A stretch of DNA of 64,000 nt from an uncultured beta proteobacterium (GCA_903889595.1 CAISYI010000089.1:1-64000); one strand, 5' to 3'; counted from the stretch's first letter, positions 23,094 to 34,578 are shown. Translations and numbers: made by a program. Notes: generated by a model from the letters alone, not told the origin.

Positions 23094-23540
23094 ATGACTT
23101 ACTTCAAATCAAAATTATTAACCTGCTTTTTCAGCACGTTCTTACCAGGTACCGGCTTGCATTGGGCTTACTTATATGGATTCAAAAGCAAGTGGTTCTA
23201 CTTGCAAATCACCTGTTTATTACTGGGTTTTTGGGGTTGGCTAGAGTTAGCCCATACTGAAAAAGAATCCCTGCTCGGTTGGATTACCGTCATTTTAGGA
23301 GAAGCGTCCATTTTAGCGAGTTGGTTAGCTACATTTGCCTTTGGACTTAGACTAGATGAAAAGTTCGATGCTCAGTTTAATGCTGACACTCAAGTAAAAA
23401 ATCAATCAGGATGGTTAATTATTTTATGTGTAATTTTCGCCCTCATGATAGGGGCATTTTTCCTCATGTCAGGATTAGCGATTGCTTTTGAACAATATTT
23501 CAATATGCAAATTGAAGCAGCGAGAAAAATCTCACAATAA
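23094..23540 (+). CDS. Small multi-TM membrane protein of unknown function
   Basis: Several hydrophobic segments; consistent ORF. Confidence 0.6.
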   Translation: MTYFKSKLLTCFFSTFLPGTGLHWAYLYGFKSKWFYLQITCLLLGFWGWLELAHTEKESLLGWITVILGEASILASWLATFAFGLRLDEKFDAQFNADTQVKNQSGWLIILCVIFALMIGAFFLMSGLAIAFEQYFNMQIEAARKISQ

Positions 23541-23557
23541 AGGTTTTATTCAGCGCT

Positions 23558-25345
23558 TTAGAATTGCTCGGCGCTCATCGTATTGATATTTTTACCGCCT
23601 TGAGTCACTGCAATCGCTAGACCCGGTACTTGAGTTAACATTTGCTCAGCAAAGAAAATAGCAGTAGTAATTTTTGCTCCATGGAATTCTGGATCTTCCT
23701 TTTGTAGCTGCTGAGCAATCAATAATGCCCTAGCCATTTGCCACCCAGACAATGTCAGTCCGGCTAGTCTTAAATAGGTCACACTTCCACCAAATACCGC
23801 TTTAATGTCTTCTTTGGTATTTGTAACAACATAATCTACAACCTCTTCAAAAGAGCCTCTAGCAGCCTTTAAATGGGTCAACATTCTTAATGCAGCTTCT
23901 GAGGCATTAAGAGCCAACTGTTGCTCAGTCATTTCTATTTGTCTTGCGATATGCTTGGCAACCTTTCCGCCATCTCTGAGTGTCTTTCTTCCCACTAAAT
24001 CATTCGCTTGAATCGCGGTAGTTCCCTCGTAAATCGGTAATATTCTTGCATCCCGAAAATGTTGAGCTGCACCAGTTTCTTCAATATAGCCCATGCCACC
24101 ATGCACCTGTATACCAAGACTGGCAACTTCTACCGATATTTCAGTAGAAAACCCCTTAATAATGGGAACTAAAAACTCAAAAAAAGCTTGGGACCATTGT
24201 TTTTCTTCCTCGCTCTCAGCATAATGAGCGCAATCCTGCGCCGCAGCTCCAACGTAAGCTAAACTTCGAGTTGCCTGTGTATATGCTCTCATAGTTAGAA
24301 GCATACGTTTTACATCTGGATGATGAATAATCGCTACAGGACCAGCCGAACCAGCCAAATCTCTGCTTTGTAAGCGATCTTTTGCATACTGCACTGCCCT
24401 TTGATAAGCTCTCTCTGAAACTGAAACACCTTGCATTCCCACATTAAACCTAGCGGCGTTCATCATGACGAACATGTACTCAAGACCACGGTTTTCTTGA
24501 CCGACTAAGTATCCGATCGCACCGCCATTTTCACCGAATTTCAAGACAGCAGTTGGACTAGCTTTGATACCTAGCTTATGTTCAATGGAAACGCAGTGCA
24601 CATCATTACGCTGACCCAAAGTGCCATCTTCATTTACTAGAAATTTAGGTACAACAAATAAGGAAATCCCCTTAACACCCTCAGGTGCGTCAGGCGTTCG
24701 AGCTAAGACCAGATGAATAATATTTTCAGCAAGATCATGTTCACCGAAGGTGATATAAATTTTTGTGCCAAAAAGCTGATATGTTCCATCTACCTGGGAA
24801 ATTGCCTTGGTTCTGACTAAAGCGAGATCTGACCCAGCCTGGGGCTCGGTTAAATTCATCGTACCAGTCCACTTACCAGAAATCATATTTGGTAAAAATT
24901 GATTTTTAAGTGAATCACTCGCAGCAGTCATCAAGGCTTCAATCGCCCCATCCGTTAATAATGGACAGAGTGAAAATGATAAATTCGCAGAATTCATCAT
25001 TTCTGTACAAGCCGTTGCTACTAATTTCGGTAAGCCCTGTCCGCCATACTCTTGTGGATGAAAGACACCCTGCCAGCCGCCAGTTGTAAATAGCTGATAG
25101 GCTTCTTTAAAACCCTTAGCAGTAAAAACTTGATCACCACGAATTGAGCCAGGCTCACAATCAGCTGGCCAATTGAGTGGGTCTAATACTTCTTGTGCAA
25201 ATTTAGCGCTTTCCTCTAAGATGGCCTGCGTCATCTCGGAATCTAATTCACTCTCTTGATATGCTGGTAATTTGCAAACATCTGCTAGTCCTGCAAGTTG
25301 ATTCATTACAAATGCCATTTCCTTTAAAGGGGCTTGGTAAGACAT
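23558..25345 (-). CDS. Acyl-CoA dehydrogenase (long form with C-terminal extension)
   Basis: MNLTEPQAGSDL, QVHGGMGYIEETGAAQHFRDARILPIYEGTTAIQANDL. Confidence 0.95.
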   Translation of the reverse strand: MSYQAPLKEMAFVMNQLAGLADVCKLPAYQESELDSEMTQAILEESAKFAQEVLDPLNWPADCEPGSIRGDQVFTAKGFKEAYQLFTTGGWQGVFHPQEYGGQGLPKLVATACTEMMNSANLSFSLCPLLTDGAIEALMTAASDSLKNQFLPNMISGKWTGTMNLTEPQAGSDLALVRTKAISQVDGTYQLFGTKIYITFGEHDLAENIIHLVLARTPDAPEGVKGISLFVVPKFLVNEDGTLGQRNDVHCVSIEHKLGIKASPTAVLKFGENGGAIGYLVGQENRGLEYMFVMMNAARFNVGMQGVSVSERAYQRAVQYAKDRLQSRDLAGSAGPVAIIHHPDVKRMLLTMRAYTQATRSLAYVGAAAQDCAHYAESEEEKQWSQAFFEFLVPIIKGFSTEISVEVASLGIQVHGGMGYIEETGAAQHFRDARILPIYEGTTAIQANDLVGRKTLRDGGKVAKHIARQIEMTEQQLALNASEAALRMLTHLKAARGSFEEVVDYVVTNTKEDIKAVFGGSVTYLRLAGLTLSGWQMARALLIAQQLQKEDPEFHGAKITTAIFFAEQMLTQVPGLAIAVTQGGKNINTMSAEQF

Positions 25346-25407
25346 TTTTTCTCCTTAACGAATGAGTCAACTAACGAACTAACAACAAATACTTCTAAAA
25401 AGACAAC

Positions 25408-26340
25408 TTATCCGAGTTCTTGAAGCAACTCTGGCACAGCTGTAAAAAGATCGGCCACTAAACCATAATCAGCAACACTAAAGATAGGTGCGTCTGGATC
25501 TTTATTAATGGCAACGATTACTTTTGAATCTTTCATACCTGCAAGATGTTGAATCGCTCCAGAGATACCAACTGCAACGTAAAGCTGTGGGGCAACAATT
25601 TTACCAGTCTGACCTACTTGATAATCATTTGGAACATAACCTGCATCTACAGCAGCACGTGAGGCACCTAAAGCGGCGCTTAGCTTATCAGCCAAAGGTT
25701 CCATCACAGAGTGATAATTTTCAGCAGAGCCGAGACCACGTCCACCGGATACGATAATTTTGGCAGCAGTTAGTTCAGGGCGATCTGATTTAACTGTCTC
25801 ATTACTTGTGAATTTGGACAAATCAGGATTTGCAACTGCGGCGATGTCTTCTACAATCGCCTGACCATCTAGGGTGGATGGCTCAAATGAAGTTGCTCTA
25901 ACCGTTAGCACTTTAATAGAATCCGTGGATTGCACCGTTGAAATAGCATTACCCGCATAAATAGGTCTCTCGAAGGTGTCGCTAGAAACAATATGGGTCA
26001 CTTCAGAAATTTGAGCAACATCTAACAAAGCTGCAATTCTTGGCAAAATATTTTTACCAAAAGGGGTAGCATTTGTCAAAATATGTGAGTAATTTTGGGC
26101 AATTGAAACAACTTGAGCACTTAAAGGCTCAGCAAGTTGATTTGCAAAGTAATCTGCTTGAGCCAATAAAACCTTGCTCACGCCATGTATTTTGGCTGCA
26201 GCGACAGCTGCTTCTCCAGCTTGATTACCAACGACAAGAATATGAACTTCGCTCGATAACTGAGTAGCTGCAGTAACTACATTCAGAGTACCCGCTTGGA
26301 TAATATTATTTTGATGTTCTGCTATGACTAATGCGACCAT
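25408..26340 (-). CDS. etfA: Electron transfer flavoprotein alpha subunit
   Basis: SGGRGLGSAENY, VGQTGKIVAPQLYVAVGISGAIQHLAGMKDSKVIVAINKDPDAPIF. Confidence 0.97.
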   Translation of the reverse strand: MVALVIAEHQNNIIQAGTLNVVTAATQLSSEVHILVVGNQAGEAAVAAAKIHGVSKVLLAQADYFANQLAEPLSAQVVSIAQNYSHILTNATPFGKNILPRIAALLDVAQISEVTHIVSSDTFERPIYAGNAISTVQSTDSIKVLTVRATSFEPSTLDGQAIVEDIAAVANPDLSKFTSNETVKSDRPELTAAKIIVSGGRGLGSAENYHSVMEPLADKLSAALGASRAAVDAGYVPNDYQVGQTGKIVAPQLYVAVGISGAIQHLAGMKDSKVIVAINKDPDAPIFSVADYGLVADLFTAVPELLQELG

Positions 26341-27090
26341 TTAGATTACCTTTGCTTCATTTTTAAGTTTTTCGACCAAAGTTTTAATATCTGGAACCAT
26401 TACACCCGCAGATCTTGCTGCAGGCTCAACCACTTTAAGTGTTTTAAGGCGTGGAGTAATATCTACACCCAGATCTTCGGGCTTCATTACATCAAGCGGT
26501 TTTTTCTTTGCCTTCATGATATTGGGCAAAGTTACGTATCTTGGCTCATTAAGCCTAAGGTCAGTCGTTACTACAGCAGGTAATTTCAATGCAAGTGTTT
26601 CTAAACCACCGTCAATTTCACGTGTAACGGATAAGGCGCCATCTTGAACAACCACTTTAGATGCAAACGTTGCCTGGGCTACATTCATTAACGCTGCCAA
26701 CATTTGGCCGGTTTGATTACTATCATCATCAATAGCCTGTTTACCTAAAATGATGATTTGTGGTTGCTCTTTATCAGCAATTGCTTTAAGAATTTTAGCG
26801 ACGGCTAACGGCTGAACTTCTTCATTTGTATCAACCAAAATACCGCGATCAGCACCAATTGCCATCGCAGTTCTTAGGGTTTCTTGACAAGTTGTTGGTC
26901 CAATGGAAACAGCAATCACTTCAGTAGCAACCCCAGCCTCTTTTAAACGAACGGCTTCCTCTACAGCAATCTCGTCAAAAGGATTCATACTCATTTTGAC
27001 ATTGGCAGTTTCAACCCCTGATTGATCTGTCTTGACTCTAATTTTGACGTTGTAGTCAATAACGCGTTTTACAGCAACTAATATCTTCAT
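26341..27090 (-). CDS. etfB: Electron transfer flavoprotein beta subunit
   Basis: [54 protein letters not shown]. Confidence 0.97.
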   Translation of the reverse strand: MKILVAVKRVIDYNVKIRVKTDQSGVETANVKMSMNPFDEIAVEEAVRLKEAGVATEVIAVSIGPTTCQETLRTAMAIGADRGILVDTNEEVQPLAVAKILKAIADKEQPQIIILGKQAIDDDSNQTGQMLAALMNVAQATFASKVVVQDGALSVTREIDGGLETLALKLPAVVTTDLRLNEPRYVTLPNIMKAKKKPLDVMKPEDLGVDITPRLKTLKVVEPAARSAGVMVPDIKTLVEKLKNEAKVI

Positions 27091-27164
27091 GATGGACCTA
27101 AAAAATTAAATTAAATGCTTACTGCATTCTATTTTACAAAAAAGCAAAGCTAAAGTAATAACCA

Positions 27165-28826
27165 CTATACATTGATGGCTTTTAGCGAGCCGGCTCGTTT
27201 ACGCAATTCGAATTTTTGAATTTTCCCAGTTGAAGTTTTGGGTAGTTCACCAAAGACAACTGCTCTTGGCACTTTAAAGCCTGCTAAGTGTAATTTACAG
27301 TAATAAATAATCTCTTGCTCTGTCACATTAGAGTTTTGTTTAATCTCTATAAAAGCACATGGTGTTTCTCCCCACTTGGCATCCGGCTTTGCTACTACTG
27401 CAACAGCTAAGACTGCTGGATGACGATAAAGAATATCTTCGAGTTCAATGGATGAAATATTCTCTCCTCCAGAAATAATAATATCTTTACTACGGTCTTT
27501 TATTTTTATATAGCCGTCTGGATGAATCACCGCTAAATCGCCAGTATGAAACCACCCACCATAAAATGCTTCGGCAGTAGCAGTTGGGTTTTTTAAATAC
27601 CCTTTCATAGCAATATTTCCCTTAAAAACAATTTCTCCCATTGTTTGTCCATCTGCTGGCACTGGGATGAGCGTGTCCGGATCAATCACATTCATTTCTT
27701 GTTGCATGTGATAGCGAACTCCTTGACGGGCATTGAGTGCGGCGCGTTCACCAATCGGTAGACCACCCCAATCTTCATGTTTTACACAAACAGCCGCAGG
27801 TCCATATGTTTCGGTCAAGCCATAAACATGAGTGAGATCAAAGCCCATTTCTTCCATACCTTCGATCATTGAAGCAGGCGGCGCAGCTCCCGCCACCATT
27901 GCCTTCACGCCAGTTGGTAAGCCTTTTCTTAAATCTTCAGAAGCATTTACAAGTAAGCTGTGAACGATTGGGGCTGCACAATAATGAGTCACTCCCTGCG
28001 TTTTAATCGCATTAAAAATATTGATCGCATCGACTTTTCTCAAACAAACATTCACCCCAGCTCGGGCAGCGACTGTCCAGGGAAAACACCAACCATTGCA
28101 ATGAAACATGGGTAAGGTCCACAAATAGACAGGATGGCGCGGCATATCCCACTCTAGAATATTAGAGACTGCATTCGTTGCAGCTCCTCGGTGAGAATAT
28201 ACAACTCCCTTGGGATTGCCCGTTGTGCCAGAAGTGTAATTTAAGCAAATGGAATCCCACTCATCAGTAGGATATTGCCAAGCAAAATCAGCATCTCCAG
28301 AGGATATAAAAGCCTCGTAGGAAGATTTACCGATTGTCACAAATTGACCAGTATATAAATCATCTTCGACATCAATCACAATTAAATCTCGTACTTTAGA
28401 TGATGGCTCAAGAGCAGCAATTTCAATGGCTCGCGCCATAGTGTGACTAAATTCGGGATCAACAATAACAACTTTCGCCTCACCGTGGTTGAGCATGAAA
28501 GCAATAGACTCAGGGTCTAGTCGCGTATTCAAACAGTTCAAAATAGCTCCGGTCATGGGTATGCCAAAGTGAGCCTCAACCATGGGTGGTGTATTGGGCA
28601 ACATGACCGCAACCGTATCACCCTTTTTTACTCCAATGTGAGTAAGTGCACTGGCTAACTGCCTGCAACGTGTGTAAGTTGTTTGCCAATCCTGTTTAAG
28701 TGAACCATGAACAATAGCTGGGCGCTGAGGATAAATGCTTGCTGTGCGCTCAATAAAACTGAGTGGTGACATCGCTGTAAAGTTAGCCGGATTTTTGTCT
28801 AAATCCTTTTCAAAAATGGTATTCAC
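27165..28826 (-). CDS. AMP-dependent acyl-CoA synthetase; GTG start at 28826 preferred over the ORF-track start at 28931, which overlaps the next gene
   Basis: NYTSGTTGNPKGVVYSHRG, GLTETYGPA, GWFHTGDLAVIHPDGYIKIKDRSKDIIISGGENISS. Confidence 0.93.
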   Translation of the reverse strand: MNTIFEKDLDKNPANFTAMSPLSFIERTASIYPQRPAIVHGSLKQDWQTTYTRCRQLASALTHIGVKKGDTVAVMLPNTPPMVEAHFGIPMTGAILNCLNTRLDPESIAFMLNHGEAKVVIVDPEFSHTMARAIEIAALEPSSKVRDLIVIDVEDDLYTGQFVTIGKSSYEAFISSGDADFAWQYPTDEWDSICLNYTSGTTGNPKGVVYSHRGAATNAVSNILEWDMPRHPVYLWTLPMFHCNGWCFPWTVAARAGVNVCLRKVDAINIFNAIKTQGVTHYCAAPIVHSLLVNASEDLRKGLPTGVKAMVAGAAPPASMIEGMEEMGFDLTHVYGLTETYGPAAVCVKHEDWGGLPIGERAALNARQGVRYHMQQEMNVIDPDTLIPVPADGQTMGEIVFKGNIAMKGYLKNPTATAEAFYGGWFHTGDLAVIHPDGYIKIKDRSKDIIISGGENISSIELEDILYRHPAVLAVAVVAKPDAKWGETPCAFIEIKQNSNVTEQEIIYYCKLHLAGFKVPRAVVFGELPKTSTGKIQKFELRKRAGSLKAINV

Positions 28827-28863
28827 TATTTTTCTACCTTTCCACGAATGACGGGTTCTAAAA

Positions 28864-29787
28864 TCAAATTTCAGCGAGCTCTTTAATATGCGCCACCACA
28901 CTTCTAGATAATGCCGACAAGTTATATCCACCTTCTAAACAACTCACAATTCTGCCCTGAGCATATTCTTTTGCAATCTGGACGATTTGTTTGGTGAGCC
29001 AAGCATAGTCTGACTCTATTAAGCCCATTTGACCCAATTCATCTTCACGATGGGCATCAAAACCTGCTGATATAAAAATAAACTCTGGCTGAAATAACCT
29101 TAATCTTGGCAACCAAATATCCTCTACCAGCTTTCGAATTTCTGTTCCATTAGTAAATGCTGGAACAGGGATATTAACCATATTATCAGCCTGATTAAAT
29201 GTTCCAGAAAATGGGAATAGTGGGTGCTGAAAAAAACTACACATTAAAAAATGATCATTATTCATGAATGCACTTTCAGTACCATTACCATGATGGACGT
29301 CAAAATCAATAATTGCGACTCTTTGGATATCAAATTTTTCGACTGCGTACTGGGCAGCAATCGCTAAGTTGTTAAAAAAACAAAAACCCATGGCCTTATT
29401 CGGTTCAGCATGATGTCCAGGGGGTCTAATCGAACAAAATGCGTTTACTACTTCTTTATTCATAATAGCGTCTACAGCAACTAGTCCCGCCCCCGCGGCT
29501 CTAAGTGCAGCATTCCAAGTGTGGGGATTCATAACTGTATCGTTATCCACTTCTACATATCCACTTGCTGGACGAATACTTTTGACAAAATTAATATGTT
29601 CTTTAGAATGTACTAAGCTTAATTCTTCTTCTGTTGCGAGTGTTGCACTGAGCTTTACTAAATAATCATTGATCCGACTAAGTAGAAGTTGATCTTCTAT
29701 GGCACTAAGTCGCTCTGGGCATTCCGGATGATAATTTCCCATTTCGTGCTTAGTACAATCGGGATGTGAAATAAATCCGGTAGGCAT
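28864..29787 (-). CDS. Histone deacetylase/acetylpolyamine amidohydrolase family protein
   Basis: RPPGHHAEPNKAMGFCFFNNLAIAA, IDFDVHHGNGTE, SAGFDAHREDELG. Confidence 0.94.
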   Translation of the reverse strand: MPTGFISHPDCTKHEMGNYHPECPERLSAIEDQLLLSRINDYLVKLSATLATEEELSLVHSKEHINFVKSIRPASGYVEVDNDTVMNPHTWNAALRAAGAGLVAVDAIMNKEVVNAFCSIRPPGHHAEPNKAMGFCFFNNLAIAAQYAVEKFDIQRVAIIDFDVHHGNGTESAFMNNDHFLMCSFFQHPLFPFSGTFNQADNMVNIPVPAFTNGTEIRKLVEDIWLPRLRLFQPEFIFISAGFDAHREDELGQMGLIESDYAWLTKQIVQIAKEYAQGRIVSCLEGGYNLSALSRSVVAHIKELAEI

Positions 29788-29849
29788 AATGGAAATTTGT
29801 AGTAAAGGGTTATTTGATCGTTCTATTATTACTGAAACTTTAATTATTA

Positions 29850-31094
29850 ATGATAATTCAAAAAAAATTTAACATTATTTTGGTGGTTTTCTTGTTGATG
29901 TTTTCCCTTGCTGGAATTTTTAATAATTCTTATGCCCAAGGGTCTGAAGATTTAAAACAGAAAAACTCGAGTGAGCCTTTGGAGGCTTCAATCAAATTAT
30001 CCCAATCCCAAATGTTGGATATGTTTCTAATTGAAGTCAGTTTAAGAAAAAATTTATCGCTACAGAAGTTAAGAGAGGCCTTTGTAGATGTAACACCCCA
30101 ATTGACCGCCAAACAATACATTACGCCACCAGTTGGTTCTCGCGCGAAGAAAAACTGGCTTAAATATCGACAAAATGCACTCGATCCGATTCGTATTGAG
30201 GCAGGTCAAAAATTTTGGTTAGCCAACCAAGAAGAATTAATTCGCATAGAAAATACTACCGGTGTGCCAGCTGCATTAATTGTTGGTATTTTAGGTATTG
30301 AAACTAACTATGGCAAAAATATGGGACGATTCCCAGTGCGAGATGTTCTGGTCACTCTTGCATTTGATTACCCAGACACCCCTAACAGAATTGCACGTTC
30401 CCAAATGTTTAACGAACAACTCTCTGACTTGATCACTTTTTGTAGTCCCACGGGTCTAATCGACAACCCTATTCAATTTAAAACGTGCTTAACGCAACCT
30501 AGTTCGTTTGCTGGTGCAATTGGTATGCCACAGTTTATGCCAACTAGCTTACTAAAATTTGCTAAGGATGGCGACAAAGATGGTTTAATTGATCTGAGAA
30601 ATAGTGCCTCTGATGCGATGGCAAGTATTGCCAATTTTCTCTTGCAGCATGGTTGGATGGTTAATCAACCGATTTTAATTCCGGTTAAAACAGGCACTGA
30701 AACTCTTGATACGATTCGCCGGATTGCAGACGGTGATCCCAATCCAAAATGGACTCTTTCTCAATTAAAAACGATGAAAATCATCGATAAGATACCCAGC
30801 TCTAATCAGGCTGAGGATTTAGCACTCATTGTTGACCTTCCCATCATCGACACAAAGGGCATTGAATCTGTTACATACTGGGTTGGCTTAAAGAACTTTG
30901 AAGTCATTACGCAATATAACCGTAGTTTTTTTTATGCAATGGCTGTGACTGAATTTGGTTATACCGTTGCAAGCAATTTAAATCCAGAGCAAAAAAATCC
31001 AGTCAATAGAGAGACACTTAATTCAGTTAAACAGGAAAAACCCCAGTCGACAAATAACGATCACCCCGGTCACAAACGACAAAAACGACAGTAG
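29850..31094 (+). CDS. mltB: Lytic murein transglycosylase B
   Basis: VGILGIETNYGKNMGRFPVRDVLVTLAFDYP; FAGAIGMPQFMPTS; signal peptide. Confidence 0.93.
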   Translation: MIIQKKFNIILVVFLLMFSLAGIFNNSYAQGSEDLKQKNSSEPLEASIKLSQSQMLDMFLIEVSLRKNLSLQKLREAFVDVTPQLTAKQYITPPVGSRAKKNWLKYRQNALDPIRIEAGQKFWLANQEELIRIENTTGVPAALIVGILGIETNYGKNMGRFPVRDVLVTLAFDYPDTPNRIARSQMFNEQLSDLITFCSPTGLIDNPIQFKTCLTQPSSFAGAIGMPQFMPTSLLKFAKDGDKDGLIDLRNSASDAMASIANFLLQHGWMVNQPILIPVKTGTETLDTIRRIADGDPNPKWTLSQLKTMKIIDKIPSSNQAEDLALIVDLPIIDTKGIESVTYWVGLKNFEVITQYNRSFFYAMAVTEFGYTVASNLNPEQKNPVNRETLNSVKQEKPQSTNNDHPGHKRQKRQ

Positions 31095-31974
31095 CATTCT
31101 CGATTCGTTCAGCGACCCGAAGAGCTGCTACCAAAGTTCCAGCAGCTGAAATCCCACAGAAAATACCTTCTTCTCTAGCTAATCTTCGACACATTTCTTC
31201 AGCTTCCATTTGATTGACACACTCCAAACTATCAACCCGGTTAGCCTCAAAAATTTTAGGTAAATAATCTGGTGCCCATTTCCGAATACCCGGAATCTGA
31301 GAACCCTCTGTCGGTTGTACACCAATAATTTGAATATGTGGATTTTGGGCTTTTAAAAATGTTGATACGCCAGTAATAGTCCCTGTGGTACCCATTGAAG
31401 AAACAAAGTGCGTAATCGTCCCCTTAGTATCTTCCCAAATTTCAGGACCAGTACCTTCGATATGAGCCAAAGGATTGTCACGATTGGAAAATTGATCTAA
31501 AACAATTCCGCGACCTTCTTTTTGTAACTGTTTAGCATAGTCACGCGCATATTCCATACCCCCAGAGGATGGCGTCAAAATCAATTCAGCACCATAAGCT
31601 GTCATACTTTGACGACGCTCTAAACTTTGATTATCTGGCATCACTAAGACCATTTTGTAGCCTAAAATCGCTGCAACCATTGCTAATGCGATTCCAGTAT
31701 TGCCACTAGTAGCTTCAATGAGCGTATCTCCTGGAGCTATATCACCCCTCTCTTGAGCCTTTTTAATCATCGATAAGGCAGGACGGTCTTTTACGGATCC
31801 AGCGGGATTGTTTCCCTCTAGCTTACCTAAAATAATATTGTTTCTGATTTGATTGCCCTCACCCGGAATTCTTTGAAGACGAATCAGAGGCGTTTTACCG
31901 ACAATCTCAGCAATCGTTGGGTAATAAATTGGATCATTATCTGCAGCACTACTTTGAGAATTCAATTCGGTCAT
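31027..31974 (-). CDS. cysM: Cysteine synthase CysM
   Basis: GNNPAGSVKDRPALSMI PLP site, EATSGNTGIALAM, C-terminal DRGDRYLSTGVFP. Confidence 0.95.
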   Translation of the reverse strand: MTELNSQSSAADNDPIYYPTIAEIVGKTPLIRLQRIPGEGNQIRNNIILGKLEGNNPAGSVKDRPALSMIKKAQERGDIAPGDTLIEATSGNTGIALAMVAAILGYKMVLVMPDNQSLERRQSMTAYGAELILTPSSGGMEYARDYAKQLQKEGRGIVLDQFSNRDNPLAHIEGTGPEIWEDTKGTITHFVSSMGTTGTITGVSTFLKAQNPHIQIIGVQPTEGSQIPGIRKWAPDYLPKIFEANRVDSLECVNQMEAEEMCRRLAREEGIFCGISAAGTLVAALRVAERIENATVVFVVCDRGDRYLSTGVFPV

Positions 31975-32064
31975 GGCTTTAAGAACCTTCAGACATTTAG
32001 ATGAATCAATTTTAACCTTGATTTGAAATGATCTTATCCAAACGCCTGAATGGTTTAATTAAAT

Positions 32065-32478
32065 TTATTCTACTTTACGACTTCTACTGCGAATTTTCTT
32101 TTCAGAATTAGAAGTACCGGGTTCAGCTTCCTTAGTCACGCCAATTTGAGCCTCCTCAGTAAAGGTAATTCCAGCTTGACCCATCTTGTTCAAGGTTTTT
32201 TCACCTACCCCTTTGACTCGCTGCCTTAAGTCACTAGCACTTTGAAAATTACCGCCTTGCTGTCTTTCAGAAATAATTTTTTTTGCTTTACTAGCACCAA
32301 CCCCTTTAATGTTTTGTAATACTTCTTGGGAGACAGTATTAATGCTTTCAGCGAAAACCTGAGGCACTATTGCGATGGCTAAGGCCAAACCAATGCTAAT
32401 TAAAATGTTTTTAACACTTTGCTGACTATTAGCAATAAACAAATTTCGATTCGTAAATTTCATAACTACTCCTATCAA
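32065..32478 (-). CDS. ComEA-like helix-hairpin-helix protein
   Basis: Hydrophobic leader then INTVSQEVLQNIKGVGASKAKKII...LRQRVKGVGEKTLNKMG (HhH). Confidence 0.85.
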   Translation of the reverse strand: MIGVVMKFTNRNLFIANSQQSVKNILISIGLALAIAIVPQVFAESINTVSQEVLQNIKGVGASKAKKIISERQQGGNFQSASDLRQRVKGVGEKTLNKMGQAGITFTEEAQIGVTKEAEPGTSNSEKKIRSRSRKVE

Positions 32479-32567
32479 AAATTCATAGCAACATTACTAT
32501 GAACTTGACCGAACGCTATAGGTAGTTATAGGTTGACGTATAGAAAAAATTTACTTACAAAATTTTT

Positions 32568-33599
32568 TTATTGAGTGGGAGTAGATAAAAAGTTAGCGTT
32601 TTTAAATAACCATTGGATATATTTAGTAACACCCTGTTCCACCGTATGGAAATTCTCTGAGTATCCGACAGACCTTAATAAATCAAGATTTGCCTGTGTA
32701 AAGGATTGGTATTTTCCTTTTAGATCTTCTGGAAAATCAATGTACTCAATTCTTTTTTCTGCCACTAAATCAGTTAGATTTTTTTCTTTGTATGATGCTC
32801 CCAAAAGCTGGTAATCCATTTGATTCACAACAGAGCGTGCCACATCATTGAAAGGTTGTGCCCGACCTGAACCTAAATTAAAGATCCCGGTGAGTTGGGG
32901 ATGATCCAAGAAAAATAAGTTAACCTTAACAACATCATCAATATAAACAAAATCTCTAGACTGTTCCCCTGCGTTATAGCCATCATAAGGGCCAAATAAC
33001 TTAACGGTTTTACCATTTTGAAATTGATTAAAGTGATGAAAGGCAACAGAGGCCATTCTACCTTTATGTGATTCTCTAGGCCCGTACACATTAAAATATC
33101 GAAAGCCAACTACTTGTGAGGTCAGTTTTTTTTCCGCGATACGTTGCCTTAGAATCTGATCAAATAAAAATTTCGAATAGCCGTAAACATTGAGCGGTTT
33201 CTCGTATTGACGATCTTCAATAAAAACATCTGAACCACCATAAGTAGCAGCTGATGACGCATAAAGTAAGGCGATTTTTTGCTCAGTACAGATATCGAGC
33301 AAATCCAATGTATACCGATAATTATTTTCCATCATATAGTGGCCGTCAGACTCCATTGTGTCCGAGCAGGCACCCTCATGAAAAATCGCTTGAACTTTAC
33401 CTAATGAGCCAGATTTCAATCGGTCCAAAAAATCATAACGATCAAAATAATCAGAGATTTCTAAATCGGCAATATTACGATATTTATAGGCTTGCGATAA
33501 ATCATCCACCGCAATAATGTCTTTTACACCCCGAGCGTTTAGCCCTGCGATGATATTTGAGCCTACAAAACCAGCTGCTCCCGTGACAATAATTCTCAC
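32568..33599 (-). CDS. hldD: ADP-L-glycero-D-manno-heptose-6-epimerase; GTG start at 33599 preferred, preceded by GGAAGGAG
   Basis: [43 protein letters not shown]. Confidence 0.95.
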   Translation of the reverse strand: MRIIVTGAAGFVGSNIIAGLNARGVKDIIAVDDLSQAYKYRNIADLEISDYFDRYDFLDRLKSGSLGKVQAIFHEGACSDTMESDGHYMMENNYRYTLDLLDICTEQKIALLYASSAATYGGSDVFIEDRQYEKPLNVYGYSKFLFDQILRQRIAEKKLTSQVVGFRYFNVYGPRESHKGRMASVAFHHFNQFQNGKTVKLFGPYDGYNAGEQSRDFVYIDDVVKVNLFFLDHPQLTGIFNLGSGRAQPFNDVARSVVNQMDYQLLGASYKEKNLTDLVAEKRIEYIDFPEDLKGKYQSFTQANLDLLRSVGYSENFHTVEQGVTKYIQWLFKNANFLSTPTQ

Positions 33600-34561
33600 A
33601 TTAACTCCTTCCATGAAACAGTTGCTGTTCCTAATTTACCAACGACTATTCCACCGGCACGATTTGCTAATGCCATCGCCATTTCCCAACTCCAACCTGC
33701 CGCCAAAGCAACTGCGAGCGTACTGATGACTGTATCCCCTGCACCAGATACATCAAATACTTCTCTTGCCTGAGCGGAAACATCAATAATACTATTCTCT
33801 CTAAAAAGGGTCATCCCTTCTTCCGATCGGGTCAATAGAATTGCTTCTAGACCTAAATCACTTCTTAAATTTTCAGCTTTTTGGGCGAGTTCAGACTCAG
33901 TTTGCCAACGGCCTATTACCTGTTTTAATTCACTTCGATTAGGCGTAATAACTGTAACGCCCGTATATTTCTGATAGTCACTGCCCTTTGGGTCAACTAA
34001 AATAATTTTACCTGCTGCTTTAGCAAGTTGAATCATTTGCGGAATATGTTTGAGAGCACCCTTACCATAATCAGAAAAAATGACCGCTTGAACGTTAGGT
34101 AGTAATTCCTCAAAAATGGCTAACTTTGAAAGTAATACATCATTCGCAGGATCTTCTTCAAAATCAAGACGAATAAGTTGTTGCTGACGAGCGACTACCC
34201 GCAACTTTACAATTGTTGGAACAGTTTCATCAATTTGTAAATGGCTCTGAATAGATTGCTCTGAAAGCATCTTCTCTACTTGACGCCCCGCCTCATCTTG
34301 TCCAATGAGTCCTAAAATTTCAATCTTAGCCCCTAAAGAAGCACCATTTCTTGCAACGTTCGCAGCCCCACCTAAGCGCTCTTCAATTTTTTTAATTTGA
34401 ACAATTGGTACAGGAGCCTCAGGTGAAATTCGATCCGTATCACCAAACCAATAGCGATCCAGCATAACATCGCCGACTACTAACAAACGCGTTTTCTGAA
34501 ACCCTTCGACTCCATCAGCATCAATGGCGACATTTTGTGTAATGAAATTCCTATTGCGCAT
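33596..34561 (-). CDS. D-glycero-beta-D-manno-heptose-7-phosphate kinase (RfaE1/HldE-I)
   Basis: [51 protein letters not shown]. Confidence 0.94.
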   Translation of the reverse strand: MRNRNFITQNVAIDADGVEGFQKTRLLVVGDVMLDRYWFGDTDRISPEAPVPIVQIKKIEERLGGAANVARNGASLGAKIEILGLIGQDEAGRQVEKMLSEQSIQSHLQIDETVPTIVKLRVVARQQQLIRLDFEEDPANDVLLSKLAIFEELLPNVQAVIFSDYGKGALKHIPQMIQLAKAAGKIILVDPKGSDYQKYTGVTVITPNRSELKQVIGRWQTESELAQKAENLRSDLGLEAILLTRSEEGMTLFRENSIIDVSAQAREVFDVSGAGDTVISTLAVALAAGWSWEMAMALANRAGGIVVGKLGTATVSWKELM

Positions 34562-34578
34562 CTTGTATCTTTATCTAG

